A DNA stretch of 64,000 nucleotides from Dyadobacter chenhuakuii (GTDB lineage Bacteria; Bacteroidota; Bacteroidia; Cytophagales; Spirosomataceae), in assembly GCF_023821985.2 (NCBI RefSeq), contig NZ_CP098805.1:434001-498000 (forward strand), written 5' to 3'. Shown here piece by piece: positions 8,511-18,602 of the stretch; within the stretch, counting starts at the first letter, position 1; every line of letters starts with the position of its first letter. The notes under the pieces were generated by a model that made no database searches, was not told the origin of the DNA, and was given only the letters and a program-made list of their open reading frames with translations. Both the position numbers and the translations under genes were made by a program.

Positions 8511-10163
8511 ATGATCCACTCCCTCGATATCACAATCAGCGCGCTGTACATTACGGCGATATTTGTCATGGGTCTGTGGGCTGGATTAAAACATAACAAA
8601 TCGAAAAACGGCTCTGGTGAAGCCGGGGCGTATTTCCTGGCAGGCAAAACATTGCGCTGGCCCACGATCGGCCTTGCATTGTTTGCTACCAACATTTCCT
8701 GCGTTCACCTGGTAAGCCTCGCGCAAAGCGGTTTCGACACCGGGCTTCTCAACGGGAATTTCGAGTGGATGGCCGCTTTCATCCTGATCCTGCTCGCACT
8801 CTTTTTCGCTCCGTTCTACATCCGGTCCGGCGTTTCCACCTTGCCCGATTTTTTGGAAAAACGCTACGACCGCGCAAGCCGCGACTGGCTGGCTGTGATC
8901 TCGGTGGTGTCGGCAGTAATAGTGCACATTTCCTTTTCCTTACTGGCCGGCGGCATTGTTTTGCAGACATTGTTTGGCGTGGATATGTACGCGAGCATCA
9001 TCGTCATTTCCATCATTACGGCCATTTACACCATTGTTGGTGGGTTAACCGCCGTTGTCATCACCGAGTCGATCCAGACGATTGTGCTGCTTTTCGGCGC
9101 GGTGATCATCAGCATTGCCTCATATAACAAAATGGGCGGTTGGGAGCCGATGATGGACGTTCTCCAAACGACCGGCCAGCTTGAAAAGCTCTCCATGATG
9201 CGTCCCCACGGCGATAGCAGCGGAATGCCGTGGTATGCCGTGTTCTTTGGTTATCCCGTGCTCGGGATCTGGTATTGGTGTGCCGACCAGACAATTGTCC
9301 AGCGGGTATTGGGTGCAAAAGATGAGAACCATGCGCGCATAGGGCCGCTGTTTTGTGGTTTTATCAAAATCCTGCCCGTTTTCATTTTCGTGCTCCCCGG
9401 ACTTTTCGCCTATACATTATCGCAGTCGGGCGGGCTGGATATTTCAGCTTTGCAAACTGTTTCAGATGGCAAAACGGTAGTTAATAGCAAAGGAATTTAC
9501 ACATTAATGATCACCCAGCTTTTGCCCAAAGGACTGGTTGGAATATTGGTCGCTGCATTACTTTCGGGGCTGATGAGCCAGATTTCCGGTGCGCTTAATT
9601 CCGTATCTACATTGGTAAGCTATGATTTATACCAACGGCGCAAACCGGGAGCATCGGACCAGCAACTGATCCGCGTTGGCAAAATCGCTGCGGGCATTGC
9701 ACTGGTCGTCTCGCTGGCCACATTGCCGCTGCTGAACAGTTATGAAAGTATATTCAATGGCCTCAACGACATCATCGCACACATTGCACCGCCGATCACT
9801 TGCGTGTTTTTATTAGGGATCTTCTGGAAAAAGGCTTCTGCGGAATCTGCGAAATTTACCTTGTGGATCGGATCTGCGGTTGGTGTCATTGTTTTTACTG
9901 TCAATAAATTATATCCCGAAACGCTGGTCGGACAAGTGCCGTTTATGATGATGGCGTTTTACCTGTTTTGTTTTTGCGTTTTAGTCCAAGTTGTCTTCTC
10001 TGTTTTCTTCCCGGTCCGCCACACGTCTGCAAGCCTGCAACTTTTCTGGAAATCGCCCCTCGAATCGCTCCAGACACCCGGCTGGCCAGGCCTGGGCAAT
10101 TACAAAGTGCTATCCGTCCTGCTTGCCGGGATCATGTGCTTTCTCTTCTGGTTTTTCAGGTAA
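8511..10163 (+). CDS. Sodium:solute symporter (SSS/SGLT family), probable fucose importer
   Basis: 550 residues with about 13-14 hydrophobic helices. SSS signatures include GAYFLAGKTLRWP near the N terminus, the IVGGLTAVVITESIQT segment and WYWCADQTIVQRVLGAKD, which is the SGLT-type sugar symporter motif. It lies in the cytoplasmic membrane and should use the sodium gradient to bring in a monosaccharide. The gene starts 14 nt after fucD and stops before the SusC gene, so L-fucose is the most economical substrate. No FucP-type major facilitator transporter is present in the locus. Confidence 0.88.
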   Translation: MIHSLDITISALYITAIFVMGLWAGLKHNKSKNGSGEAGAYFLAGKTLRWPTIGLALFATNISCVHLVSLAQSGFDTGLLNGNFEWMAAFILILLALFFAPFYIRSGVSTLPDFLEKRYDRASRDWLAVISVVSAVIVHISFSLLAGGIVLQTLFGVDMYASIIVISIITAIYTIVGGLTAVVITESIQTIVLLFGAVIISIASYNKMGGWEPMMDVLQTTGQLEKLSMMRPHGDSSGMPWYAVFFGYPVLGIWYWCADQTIVQRVLGAKDENHARIGPLFCGFIKILPVFIFVLPGLFAYTLSQSGGLDISALQTVSDGKTVVNSKGIYTLMITQLLPKGLVGILVAALLSGLMSQISGALNSVSTLVSYDLYQRRKPGASDQQLIRVGKIAAGIALVVSLATLPLLNSYESIFNGLNDIIAHIAPPITCVFLLGIFWKKASAESAKFTLWIGSAVGVIVFTVNKLYPETLVGQVPFMMMAFYLFCFCVLVQVVFSVFFPVRHTSASLQLFWKSPLESLQTPGWPGLGNYKVLSVLLAGIMCFLFWFFR

Positions 10164-10374
10164 GCGGCTGCATTTAAAATAATTGGATTTTAATAATTGT
10201 TGTTGTTCACATTTTAGTCGAATGTGTTTTAGGCCATTTTATACACAAAATTCAAGCATTACCAGCGTATTCTAATAATCGTATTATCCATGTTTTTATC
10301 AGGTTAATCCATTTCAAAGTGATTTTTGCCTGTCTAATTTTACCCCATCAAATAGTATAAATTAATGAAAGAAT
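10164..10374 (+). promoter_or_regulatory. Intergenic region before the SusC gene
   Basis: A 211-bp AT-rich gap separates the catabolic genes from susC. It holds a one-mismatch -7 element, TAATTTTA, at 10335-10342, about 33 nt before the ATG, but no convincing -33. No terminator is visible, so susC may be partly co-transcribed with the upstream operon. Confidence 0.35.
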
Positions 10375-13300
10375 ATGGAAAAATCTACTTCAAGCCGATG
10401 GCAGCTTCCTGGGCTGCTTCTGGCGTTTTTGCTGTGTGCCGTCAGTGTTTTTTCAGCATCGGCCCAGACCGTCGACATTACCGGAACAGTCACTTCCGCA
10501 GGCGATAACACAGGCTTGCCCGGCGTATCCATTACCGTAAAAGGGACAACCTCGGGAACGGTAACCGATCTGAATGGCAAGTATGCGATAAATGTTGCGG
10601 ATCAAAATGCCGTGCTTGTGTTTTCCTTTATAGGTTATGAAGCTGTGGAGCAGCCGGTTGGAAGCCGCAATGTCATCGATGTGGTGATGAAAGAAGATCT
10701 GAAACAGCTTAGTGAAGTGGTTGTGGTCGGCTATGGAACACAGAAAAAAGTCAACCTCACGGGCGCAGTGGCAACAGTGAGCGGCGATGAAATGATCAAA
10801 CGGCCCGTGACCAATCCAACGGCCATGCTGCAAGGCACAATGCCCGGGGTGCAGGTGACGCAGGGCAGGGGAGAACCTGGTAATGAAGGCGTTTCGGTGC
10901 GTATCCGGGGCTCGGGAACTTTCAGCGCCGCCGGTTCGGAACCGCTCGTGCTTATCGACGGTGTACAAGGCAATATGTCCGACCTCAATCCCAATAACAT
11001 TGAAAGTGTGTCGGTTCTGAAAGATGCTGCATCGGCGTCCATTTACGGTGCGCGCGCCGCAAACGGGGTGATCCTGGTCACAACCAAAAAAGGAAGTGAA
11101 GGCAAGCTGAGCGTGCAGTACAGCGGAAATTACAGCATTAACAAGCCCACCAAGCTGTTTGACCTGATCACAAACTCAGCGGAATATATGGAGTTGTACA
11201 ATGAAGCACGCGTAAATTCCGGGCTAACCTCGGGATTGTACTCTCAGCAGCAGATCGACGATTACCGCAATGCAACGGACCGCAACCTGTATCCTAACAC
11301 AGACTGGCTGGGCCTCATTTTCCAAACCGCCCCCACACACATGCACAACCTGACCTTCGATGGCGGGCGCGGCGGAACACATTTCAATGCTTCTATCGGT
11401 TATGTAAACCAAAAAGGCGTGATGAAAGGATTTGATTTTGAAAAATACAATGCGCGGCTGAACATTGCCTCGCAGATCAACAAGAAGATCAAATTCGGTG
11501 CGAACATTGCCCTGAAATCCGGCAACACGCAATCGCCTGTTTTCGGCTCGGAAGATATGTTTTTGTCGGCCATGTCACAGGCTCCTACTTACGGACCGAA
11601 ACTGGCGGACGGCAGCGGGCGCTTTACTTACAAGGCTTATGATTTGGAATACAACAACAAAAACCCGATTGCGCTCCTCGACGGGCACATTAACCGGGAC
11701 AAACTGGATTACTCGGCCAATACGCAGGGCTGGTTTGAGGTGAATTTGTTAAAAGGGCTTACGTGGTACGCGAAGGGCGCAGTCAATGCGGATTTTTATA
11801 AAACGAAATCTTTCAAACCGCCCTTGCAGCTCTATAATTTCCGTACAAACGAATTCATGGCCACATTGGATCTCGGCGGCGGACTGGAAGTGAAGGATGA
11901 GCAGAATGTTTATACCAATTTGTTCTCCTACCTCGATTACGAGCACATCTTCGGACAAAATCATGCATTCAAAGCGCAGGTAGGTTACAGTACTGAGAAG
12001 AATTCTTTCCAGGATCTTGAAGGGATCAGAAGAAACTTCCCGACGGATGTTTTGCGCGAAATAAATGCGGGTAGTCCGTCTATCCAGTATGCCAATGGTT
12101 CGCAAAATCAATGGGCGATCCGGTCGTTTTTCGGAAGACTTAATTACAATTTCAAGGAGCGTTACCTGCTGGAAGCCAACATGCGCTATGACGGAACCTC
12201 GCGGCTTGCGGCCGATTCGCGCTGGGGTGTGTTCCCTTCGTTCTCTGCGGGCTGGCGGGTGACGGAAGAGGATTTTATCAAAAATCTGAACCTCAACTGG
12301 CTTAACAGCATGAAGTTTCGCGGATCGTGGGGCCAGCTTGGCAACCAGAACATTGGAAATTATCCTTACCAGGCGATCCTGAGCTTTACCGGAAATTATT
12401 CCTTTGATGATTCCAATCTGTCTTCGGGTGTGGCGCAGACCAACCTTTCCAATGCGGCCATCAAATGGGAAACCACAACCATCGCCGACTTCGGCCTTGA
12501 CATGACAGTCTTCCGCGGCCTGAACCTGAGTGCAGACTGGTATCGCAAAACCACAACGGACATTTTGAGAAGTTCTCAAGTAACTGGCGTAGTGGGTCTT
12601 GGCGCTCCTACGATAAACAACGGGACTATGGAGAACACGGGTGTTGAACTTGGGATTTCATACAATCACCAGGTTAACAGCGGCGTGTTTTCTGGATTGA
12701 ATTACAATTTGGGTGTGAATCTGGAACATTACAAAAACAAGCTTGTGAAGTTTGGACAGCGTGAAATTGACGGCTATCGGATCCGTGAAGAAGGAAAGGA
12801 ATACAACACTTATTACATGCTTCAGATGGATGGCATTTTCCAGTCGGCCGATGAAATTGCTGCCGCGCCCAAACAATACAATGATGCAACTGTGCCGGGA
12901 GATATCCGCTTCCGCGATGCAAATGGTGATGGCAAGATCAACGACGACGACCGCGTGGTCATGACGGGTAATTATCCGGGGTTAAATTATTCATTCAATG
13001 GATCAGTCAACTTTAAGGGCTTTGATTTGTCCGTTCTGTTTCAGGGGGTTAACAATGTTAAATTTTTTGTGGACAATTGGGGAACGGTTCCTTTTGTACA
13101 AGGGTCACCGCCTACAACGGACTGGCGTAATCGCTGGACGCCTGAAAATCCTTCTACCACAATGCCACGCATTTACTGGGGCTGGGGTGCACCCGACCGA
13201 ATCCGCAGATCGTCTTCCTACTTCCTTCAGGATGCTTCCTACCTGCGTTTGAAAAACCTCACATTCGGTTATACACTGCCACAAACATTGGTGAAAAAGA

Positions 13301-13455
13301 TAGGCATTGACAACCTGCGGGTGTTTTTCTCGGGTGATAACCTGCTGACGGCTACCAAATATCCGGGCCTTGACCCTGAGCGCGGCGGCAGCGGAAGCTT
13401 TGTGCAATATCCTCAAAACAAGATTTTATCATTCGGATTAAATATCAGATTATAA
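10375..13455 (+). CDS. SusC-like TonB-dependent outer-membrane transporter (fucose locus)
   Basis: 1026 residues, the usual SusC size. It has a signal peptide (ending near SASAQ), a carboxypeptidase-regulatory-like domain (ITGTVTSAGDNTGLPGVSI, FSFIGYE), the diagnostic EVVVVGYGTQKKVNLTGAV TonB-box region, the plug (LVLIDGVQG, SVSVLKDAASASIYGARAANGV) and a large barrel ending in LNIRL. It forms the outer-membrane channel that takes up glycans bound by the SusD partner. Its stop overlaps the SusD start in a TAATG junction, so the pair is translated together. Position between a fucose symporter and a GH95 enzyme points to fucosylated oligosaccharides as cargo. Confidence 0.93.
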   Translation: MEKSTSSRWQLPGLLLAFLLCAVSVFSASAQTVDITGTVTSAGDNTGLPGVSITVKGTTSGTVTDLNGKYAINVADQNAVLVFSFIGYEAVEQPVGSRNVIDVVMKEDLKQLSEVVVVGYGTQKKVNLTGAVATVSGDEMIKRPVTNPTAMLQGTMPGVQVTQGRGEPGNEGVSVRIRGSGTFSAAGSEPLVLIDGVQGNMSDLNPNNIESVSVLKDAASASIYGARAANGVILVTTKKGSEGKLSVQYSGNYSINKPTKLFDLITNSAEYMELYNEARVNSGLTSGLYSQQQIDDYRNATDRNLYPNTDWLGLIFQTAPTHMHNLTFDGGRGGTHFNASIGYVNQKGVMKGFDFEKYNARLNIASQINKKIKFGANIALKSGNTQSPVFGSEDMFLSAMSQAPTYGPKLADGSGRFTYKAYDLEYNNKNPIALLDGHINRDKLDYSANTQGWFEVNLLKGLTWYAKGAVNADFYKTKSFKPPLQLYNFRTNEFMATLDLGGGLEVKDEQNVYTNLFSYLDYEHIFGQNHAFKAQVGYSTEKNSFQDLEGIRRNFPTDVLREINAGSPSIQYANGSQNQWAIRSFFGRLNYNFKERYLLEANMRYDGTSRLAADSRWGVFPSFSAGWRVTEEDFIKNLNLNWLNSMKFRGSWGQLGNQNIGNYPYQAILSFTGNYSFDDSNLSSGVAQTNLSNAAIKWETTTIADFGLDMTVFRGLNLSADWYRKTTTDILRSSQVTGVVGLGAPTINNGTMENTGVELGISYNHQVNSGVFSGLNYNLGVNLEHYKNKLVKFGQREIDGYRIREEGKEYNTYYMLQMDGIFQSADEIAAAPKQYNDATVPGDIRFRDANGDGKINDDDRVVMTGNYPGLNYSFNGSVNFKGFDLSVLFQGVNNVKFFVDNWGTVPFVQGSPPTTDWRNRWTPENPSTTMPRIYWGWGAPDRIRRSSSYFLQDASYLRLKNLTFGYTLPQTLVKKIGIDNLRVFFSGDNLLTATKYPGLDPERGGSGSFVQYPQNKILSFGLNIRL

Positions 13456-14972
13456 TGAAAAGTCAGAAACTAAAACTGTTCGTACTGCTGACTCTGGCGT
13501 TTAGTGCGTGCAATGATTCACTGGACCTCAATCCCCTCGACCAGATTTCAGCATCCACATTCTGGAAAACAAAGGGTGATTTTGACAAGGCATTAACGGC
13601 CAATTACGCTTCCATGCAGGCCGATCCCTGGGCGGTCGAGCTGCCCGTCTGGAACTGCCTGACGGACGATGGCTTTGCGCAGCATAATTCAGGAAGTGCA
13701 AAAGAAATCACGTCCGGCAGCATCAGTCCTTCCACAGGTGGTTATGTTTCAGGAGTTTATGGCGAAAGTTACAAGGCCATTGCCCGCGTAAATATTTTCC
13801 TGGCTCAATTGAAAGCGTACACCAATGCCGACATAACCGACACCAACCGGAAGCTCTACGAGGCCGAATCCCGGTTTTTGCGAGCATTTTATTATTTCCA
13901 GCTTTATCATTTGTATGGCGATGTGCCGCTGGTTCTGGAACCGCTTACATTGGAAACGCAGAACCAGCCCAAAGTGCCGGCTGCGCAAATCCTGGCGCAG
14001 ATCCTCGCTGACCTGGACTTTGCCATCGCAAACCTCAATGCAAATGCTTATCCGCAAAACGGTGGCCATGCTGCTGTAACTTCCGCGCAGGCATTCAAAG
14101 CGCGTGTGCTCATTTTTGCTGCATATGGAGACAACGGAACGCCTGATCCGGCCTTGTTGGCACAGGTGAAAACGCTGACCAGCGCAGTGATGCCGAAATA
14201 CAGCCTGAGCCCAAAGTTCGAAGATATATTCCGTGACGCCGGTCAGAAAAACAACCCGGAAATCATTTATTCGACTAATTTTCTGGCCCCTAACAACACC
14301 CGGCCCTGGGATATGTATTATGGTGACTGGTTGGTAGCGAGCCCGTTACAGAACTTCGTGGATGCATTTGAATGCACCGATGGGCTGCCCTACGGCGTGT
14401 CGCCGCTGACAGATAAAAAGGAGCCGTTCAAAAACCGGGACTCACGCCTGGCTAAGACCGTCTTCGTTGACCATCCCGATTTTGGCGGTGGCCGGGTTCA
14501 TATCCCGTCCAACAGCCGGCCGTCGGGTTATGGCGTAATGAAATTCCTGGCGCCTGAGAACATTCCGTTCGGATTTTCGACATTAAGCCAGCAAAATGCA
14601 GTAGTGCTGCGCCTGGCGGAGGTTTTACTGATGTATGCCGAAGCACAAAATGAAATAGCAGGCCCGGATGCAACCGTTTACAAAGCCATCAACGACATTC
14701 GCCTGCGTTCCCAAATGCCAGCCTTACCAGCCGGTTTGACCAAAGCCCAGATGCGCGAAAGAATCCGTCACGAACGCCGCATCGAGCTTGGTTTCGAAGG
14801 TCTCCGCTATTACGATTTAAAGCGGTGGCACATCGCAGAGCAGGTTTTGAACAATGTAAAAGACAGCTTCGTGCCTTACAAGTTTGAAAAGAAATTTTAC
14901 AAATGGCCAATCCCACAGCCGGAGATTGATAAGAGCAGCGGGGTGCTGGTGCAGAATGGGGATTACTTGTAG
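13455..14972 (+). CDS. SusD-like surface glycan-binding lipoprotein (fucose locus)
   Basis: 505 residues. A lipoprotein signal peptide ends at LAFSAC (Cys19), and the chain continues with LDLNPLDQISASTFW, the classic SusD N terminus. TPR-rich helical body segments (ESRFLRAFYYFQLYHLYGDVPL) and the C-terminal RIRHERRIELGFEGLRYYDLKRW box are typical of the RagB/SusD family. It caps the SusC channel on the cell surface and captures the substrate. The start shares one base with the SusC stop. Slightly short of many SusD proteins but complete at both ends. Confidence 0.93.
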   Translation: MKSQKLKLFVLLTLAFSACNDSLDLNPLDQISASTFWKTKGDFDKALTANYASMQADPWAVELPVWNCLTDDGFAQHNSGSAKEITSGSISPSTGGYVSGVYGESYKAIARVNIFLAQLKAYTNADITDTNRKLYEAESRFLRAFYYFQLYHLYGDVPLVLEPLTLETQNQPKVPAAQILAQILADLDFAIANLNANAYPQNGGHAAVTSAQAFKARVLIFAAYGDNGTPDPALLAQVKTLTSAVMPKYSLSPKFEDIFRDAGQKNNPEIIYSTNFLAPNNTRPWDMYYGDWLVASPLQNFVDAFECTDGLPYGVSPLTDKKEPFKNRDSRLAKTVFVDHPDFGGGRVHIPSNSRPSGYGVMKFLAPENIPFGFSTLSQQNAVVLRLAEVLLMYAEAQNEIAGPDATVYKAINDIRLRSQMPALPAGLTKAQMRERIRHERRIELGFEGLRYYDLKRWHIAEQVLNNVKDSFVPYKFEKKFYKWPIPQPEIDKSSGVLVQNGDYL

Positions 14973-14998
14973 GAGGTTATTGACAGGGCAGCCCGGTC

Positions 14999-15126
14999 GC
15001 TTGTCACCCTGAGCGTAGCCTGCCCTGTCACTCTGGGCGTAGCCTGCCCTGTCACCCTGAGCGGAGCCGAAGGGGGCGTTACTCTCCCAGGTGGACGCCC
15101 CTTCGGCTCCGCTCAGGGTGACAGGG
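14999..15126. repeat. Interspersed hairpin element, copy A (GTCACCCTGAGCG family)
   Basis: Three direct copies of a ~24-bp unit (GTCAC at 15003, 15027 and 15051) lead into a near-perfect inverted repeat. The arms are 15047-15078 and 15096-15126, 31 paired bases with one bulged G, around a 17-nt loop. The core word CTGTCACCCTGAGCGGAGCC matches the family seen again at 39282-39470, with CAC replaced by CAT and a changed loop. It sits between susD and the fucosidase gene and would form a strong RNA hairpin in either direction. Confidence 0.85.
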
Positions 15127-15163
15127 GGGATTAATATTATAATTAAACATTAACAACATTGAC

Positions 15164-17512
15164 ATGACTTTTAAGCTCATACTTACTTCCCTGTTAACCA
15201 TCTCAATAACAACATCTTACATCGCTCAGGTTAAACCGCTTCGCCTTTGGTTTAATAAGCCGGCGGCTCAGTGGGAGGAGACTATTCCTGTGGGGAACGG
15301 GCGGTTGGGGATGATGAGTGATGGGGGAGTGTTGCGGGAGAATGTTGTGCTGAATGACATTACGCTCTGGTCGGGAGGGCCGCAGGATGCCAATAATTAC
15401 GAGGCGCACAAAAGTCTTCCAGAGATCCGCAAGCTGCTTTTAGAAGGAAAAAATGATGAGGCGCAGCAATTGGTAAACCGGAATTTTGTAGCGAAAGGTG
15501 CGGGTTCCGGGCATGGCGATGGGGCCAATGTGCCATTTGGCTGCTACCAGGTCTTGGGTAACCTGCGGATGCAGTTTGCCTACAAGGGCGCCGACTCTTC
15601 GAATATGCAGTATCAGAATTACAAAAGGGAATTAGCGCTGAATGATGCGGTTGCGCACGTGGTTTACCAGGTGAAGGGTGTGACTTACCGCCGGGAATAC
15701 TTTACAAGTTTTGGTGACGATGTGGGCCTTATCAGGATTTCTGCCGACAAACCGGGCCAGCTGAATTTGCGCCTGGGCCTGGATCGTCCCGAGCGGTTTC
15801 AGACTGTGGTTAAAAACAATGTGCTGGAAATGTCCGGGCAGTTGAACAATGGAACGGACGGGAATGGGATGAAATACCTGACTAAGATCAAGCCGCAGAT
15901 AAAGGGTGGAAAACTGACCGTTTCGGGTAATGAAATCGTTATTACGGATGCCGATGAGATCATTCTCTACTTCTCTGCCATGACCGATTTTAAAACCAAA
16001 AACTTCGAATCTGAGACGCAGAGGCTTATTTATGTCGCAGTGAAAAAATCTTACACTGTTCAGAAGCAGGCTCACATTGCAAATTATCAGAAACTTTATA
16101 ACAGAGCGACTTTACATCTGGGCGGATCAAAGGGCGATGATTTGCCAACAGATCAGCGGCTTTCTGCCTTCCAGAAAAATCCTGCTTTGGACAATGAACT
16201 ACCCGTTCTGTTTTTTCAATATGGACGTTACCTGAGTATCAGCAGCACACGGGTAGGACTATTGCCGCCAAATTTGCAGGGACTTTGGGCCAATCAGATC
16301 CAGACACCCTGGAATGGGGACTATCACCTGGATGTGAACATTCAGATGAACCAGTGGCCCGTGGAGGTTGTGAATCTTTCGGAGCTGAACCTGCCGCTGG
16401 CCGATCTGGTGAAAGGGATGGTGAAGCCGGGTGAAAAAACCGCGAAAGCTTACTACAATGCAGACGGCTGGGTAGCGCACGTGATTACCAATGTCTGGGG
16501 TTTTACAGAGCCGGGTGAGGAGGCTTCGTGGGGCGCGAGCAATGCGGGTTCGGGTTGGATCTGCAACAATCTCTGGGAACATTATGCTTTTACCAAAGAC
16601 AAAAATTACCTCAAAGAAATCTATCCGATATTGAAAGGCGCCGCGGAGTTTTACAACAGCGCATTGGTAAAAGATCCGAAAACGGGGTGGCTGGTGACTG
16701 CGCCGTCCATCTCCCCGGAAAACTCATTTTATCTGCCCAACGGTAAAACGGCTGCCATTTGCATGGGCCCGACCATTGATAACCAAATGACTCGCGAGCT
16801 TTTCACCAATGTAATTACAGCCTGCGAGGAACTGGGCGTGGATGCAGCATTAAAAACGTCTTTGGGAAATAAACTGAAAAACCTGCCTCCTCCCGGCGTG
16901 GTAGGAAGCGATGGCAGGCTGATGGAATGGCTGGAAGAATACAAAGAAGTGGAGCCCAAGCACCGGCACATTGCGCATTTGTACGGACTCTTTCCGGCTC
17001 CGCTCATCACGCCATCCAAAACGCCTGACCTTGCCGCTGCGGCTGCCAAAACGCTGGAAGCCCGCGGAGACGATAGTCCGGGCTGGTCGAAAGCATATAA
17101 ACTGCTTTTCTGGGCCAGATTGCACGATGGTAACCGGGCTAATAAATTATTACAAGAACTGCTCGTGCCCACATTGGACACCAATATGAACTACGGTGCT
17201 GGCGGAGGCGTCTACCCTAATTTGCTTGTTGCAGGGCCGCCGTTCCAGATTGATGGCAACTTCGGAGGCACGGCCGGGATCGCTGAAATGCTGATTCAGA
17301 GCCACGACGGTTATATCGACATTTTGCCCGCCATTCCCGACGCCTGGAAAGCTTCGGGTGAAGTGAAGGGTTTGAAAGCGAGAGGCAATTTTACAGTCGA
17401 TTTTAAATGGAAGGATGGTAAAGTGACAGATTACCGGATCGTTTCCCAATCGCCCCAGAAGGTGATGGTGAAGGTCAACGGAGAGAAAAAAGAAATAACA
17501 TCAACGCGCTGA
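15164..17512 (+). CDS. GH95 family alpha-L-fucosidase
   Basis: 782 residues with an N-terminal signal peptide, so it is exported. Family GH95 (inverting alpha-1,2-L-fucosidase and relatives) is shown by the start [30 protein letters not shown], the (alpha/alpha)6 barrel motif [13 protein letters not shown], the general acid region SPENSF (Glu519) and the base region [16 protein letters not shown] (Asp697). Of the two Asn that usually flank the base-activation site (NxN), the second is Asn392, but the first position is Asp390. The enzyme should release L-fucose for the adjacent symporter and FucD pathway. It follows a 191-bp gap containing the hairpin element. The family is sure; exact linkage specificity is not. 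Confidence 0.92.
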   Translation: MTFKLILTSLLTISITTSYIAQVKPLRLWFNKPAAQWEETIPVGNGRLGMMSDGGVLRENVVLNDITLWSGGPQDANNYEAHKSLPEIRKLLLEGKNDEAQQLVNRNFVAKGAGSGHGDGANVPFGCYQVLGNLRMQFAYKGADSSNMQYQNYKRELALNDAVAHVVYQVKGVTYRREYFTSFGDDVGLIRISADKPGQLNLRLGLDRPERFQTVVKNNVLEMSGQLNNGTDGNGMKYLTKIKPQIKGGKLTVSGNEIVITDADEIILYFSAMTDFKTKNFESETQRLIYVAVKKSYTVQKQAHIANYQKLYNRATLHLGGSKGDDLPTDQRLSAFQKNPALDNELPVLFFQYGRYLSISSTRVGLLPPNLQGLWANQIQTPWNGDYHLDVNIQMNQWPVEVVNLSELNLPLADLVKGMVKPGEKTAKAYYNADGWVAHVITNVWGFTEPGEEASWGASNAGSGWICNNLWEHYAFTKDKNYLKEIYPILKGAAEFYNSALVKDPKTGWLVTAPSISPENSFYLPNGKTAAICMGPTIDNQMTRELFTNVITACEELGVDAALKTSLGNKLKNLPPPGVVGSDGRLMEWLEEYKEVEPKHRHIAHLYGLFPAPLITPSKTPDLAAAAAKTLEARGDDSPGWSKAYKLLFWARLHDGNRANKLLQELLVPTLDTNMNYGAGGGVYPNLLVAGPPFQIDGNFGGTAGIAEMLIQSHDGYIDILPAIPDAWKASGEVKGLKARGNFTVDFKWKDGKVTDYRIVSQSPQKVMVKVNGEKKEITSTR

Positions 17513-17561
17513 CTTAATGGAAATAAGCAGCGGATGCGGTTTGTGAAGGATTAGCTCGCCT

Positions 17562-17984
17562 CTACTCCCCCCAAGCCGTCACAACAACCCCGCGTGGGCC
17601 GCCGTGGTCTCTGTGTTCGCAGAGATAGATGCCTTGCCAGGTCCCGAGGGCTAGGCGACCGTTTTTGATGGGGATCATGACGGAGCTGCCTAGTATGGAG
17701 GCTTTCAGGTGGGCTGGCATGTCGTCGGAACCTTCGTAGTCGTGCTCGTAATCGGGGTCGTTTTCTTTGACGGTTTTATTAAAATACATTTCGAAATCCT
17801 TTCGCACGGTGGGGTCGGCGTTTTCGTTGATCGTGAGCGAGGCGGAGGTGTGCTGGATGAAAACCTGGCACATGCCTGTGGTGAGCTGCGAAATTTGCGG
17901 CATCGCATTGATAATGTCGCCGGTGATGAGGTGAAAGCCCCGGCGCTTTTCACGGAATGTTAGACTTTGCTGAAATATTTTCAT
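17562..17984 (-). CDS. yjbQ: YjbQ family protein (UPF0047, secondary thiamine-phosphate synthase)
   Basis: 140 residues, the normal length for this small trimeric family. The conserved blocks are all present: LITGDIINAM, CQVFIQHTSASLTINENADPTV, the acidic DYEHDYEGSDDMPAHLKAS segment and LGTWQGIYLCEHRDHGGPR. The His and Asp residues line a probable metal/phosphate site. Bacterial members have weak thiamine-phosphate synthase activity, but the physiological role is unsettled. It is transcribed alone, convergent with the fucosidase gene and divergent from the acyltransferase-like gene. Confidence 0.93.
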   Translation of the reverse strand: MKIFQQSLTFREKRRGFHLITGDIINAMPQISQLTTGMCQVFIQHTSASLTINENADPTVRKDFEMYFNKTVKENDPDYEHDYEGSDDMPAHLKASILGSSVMIPIKNGRLALGTWQGIYLCEHRDHGGPRGVVVTAWGE

Positions 17985-18020
17985 CCGGTAAATGTATTAC
18001 TCTGCGTTCAAATTTGATGA

Positions 18021-18028
18021 TACTTTTG
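18021..18028 (+). promoter_or_regulatory. -7 promoter element (TAnnTTTG) for the acyltransferase/GT2 pair
   Basis: TACTTTTG matches TAnnTTTG exactly and lies 38 nt before the ATG at 18066. It would drive the membrane acyltransferase-like gene and the glycosyltransferase that begins 3 nt after it. Confidence 0.5.
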
Positions 18029-18065
18029 CATCTTCAAGCGAATGATGAGTTAATCAAAACAATTG

Positions 18066-18599
18066 ATGAAAAAAGCGCTGATCCTGATCCTTACTACGGG
18101 AATGACCATCGGTTCCATTTACGCACTGATCCATTATATTGGAATGCAAAGTTTTTCATTTGCGTGGATCCTTAATTTCTTACTGATGGCGAGTGTGCTA
18201 ACATTTACGGAAACGCTTAAAAGCCCTTTGACTTCTCCCTATTTTGATACAAAACCCTGGGAACGGAAAGGGGAAATCTACGAGTCTTTCGGGATCAACA
18301 TTTATAGAAAAGTACTCGTATTGACGGGCTGGGAGAAATTGAATAAGAAAGCCAATCCAATAGCCAAGAATATCAGCGCTTTAACGCATTTATACTATAA
18401 GACAAAACAGTCTGAACTGGGTCATATAATTATTTTATTCGTCGTTTTTAGTTTCAATATTTTTGTGGCATTTCAGTATGGCATTGTCAAATCGTTGTGG
18501 TTATTTATTCTCAATATCCTGCTGAATCTATATCCTGTGTTACTTCAACGATACAACCGGCCGCGAATAGCACGAGCCATAAGTTTAAGCAAATTTTAG
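18066..18599 (+). CDS. Membrane protein similar to CrtO glycosyl-diaponeurosporenoate acyltransferase
   Basis: 177 residues with four hydrophobic helices. Conserved points match the staphylococcal CrtO family in order: a WERKG....Y..FG motif before a GWEKL segment, the KQSELGH motif (Glu and His are candidate catalytic residues) and the C-terminal LYPVLLQRYNRPRI after the last helix. CrtO acylates a glucosylated carotenoid in the membrane. Here a glycosyltransferase gene begins 3 nt downstream, which would fit acylation of a glycolipid, but a carotenoid substrate is only a hypothesis. ATG 18066 was preferred over TTG 18063. Confidence 0.65.
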   Translation: MKKALILILTTGMTIGSIYALIHYIGMQSFSFAWILNFLLMASVLTFTETLKSPLTSPYFDTKPWERKGEIYESFGINIYRKVLVLTGWEKLNKKANPIAKNISALTHLYYKTKQSELGHIIILFVVFSFNIFVAFQYGIVKSLWLFILNILLNLYPVLLQRYNRPRIARAISLSKF

Positions 18600-18602
18600 T
18601 CA

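Noticed and set aside
11749..12579. 276-codon minus-strand frame inside the SusC gene
   Set aside because: Antisense shadow of the SusC barrel region; no family features.
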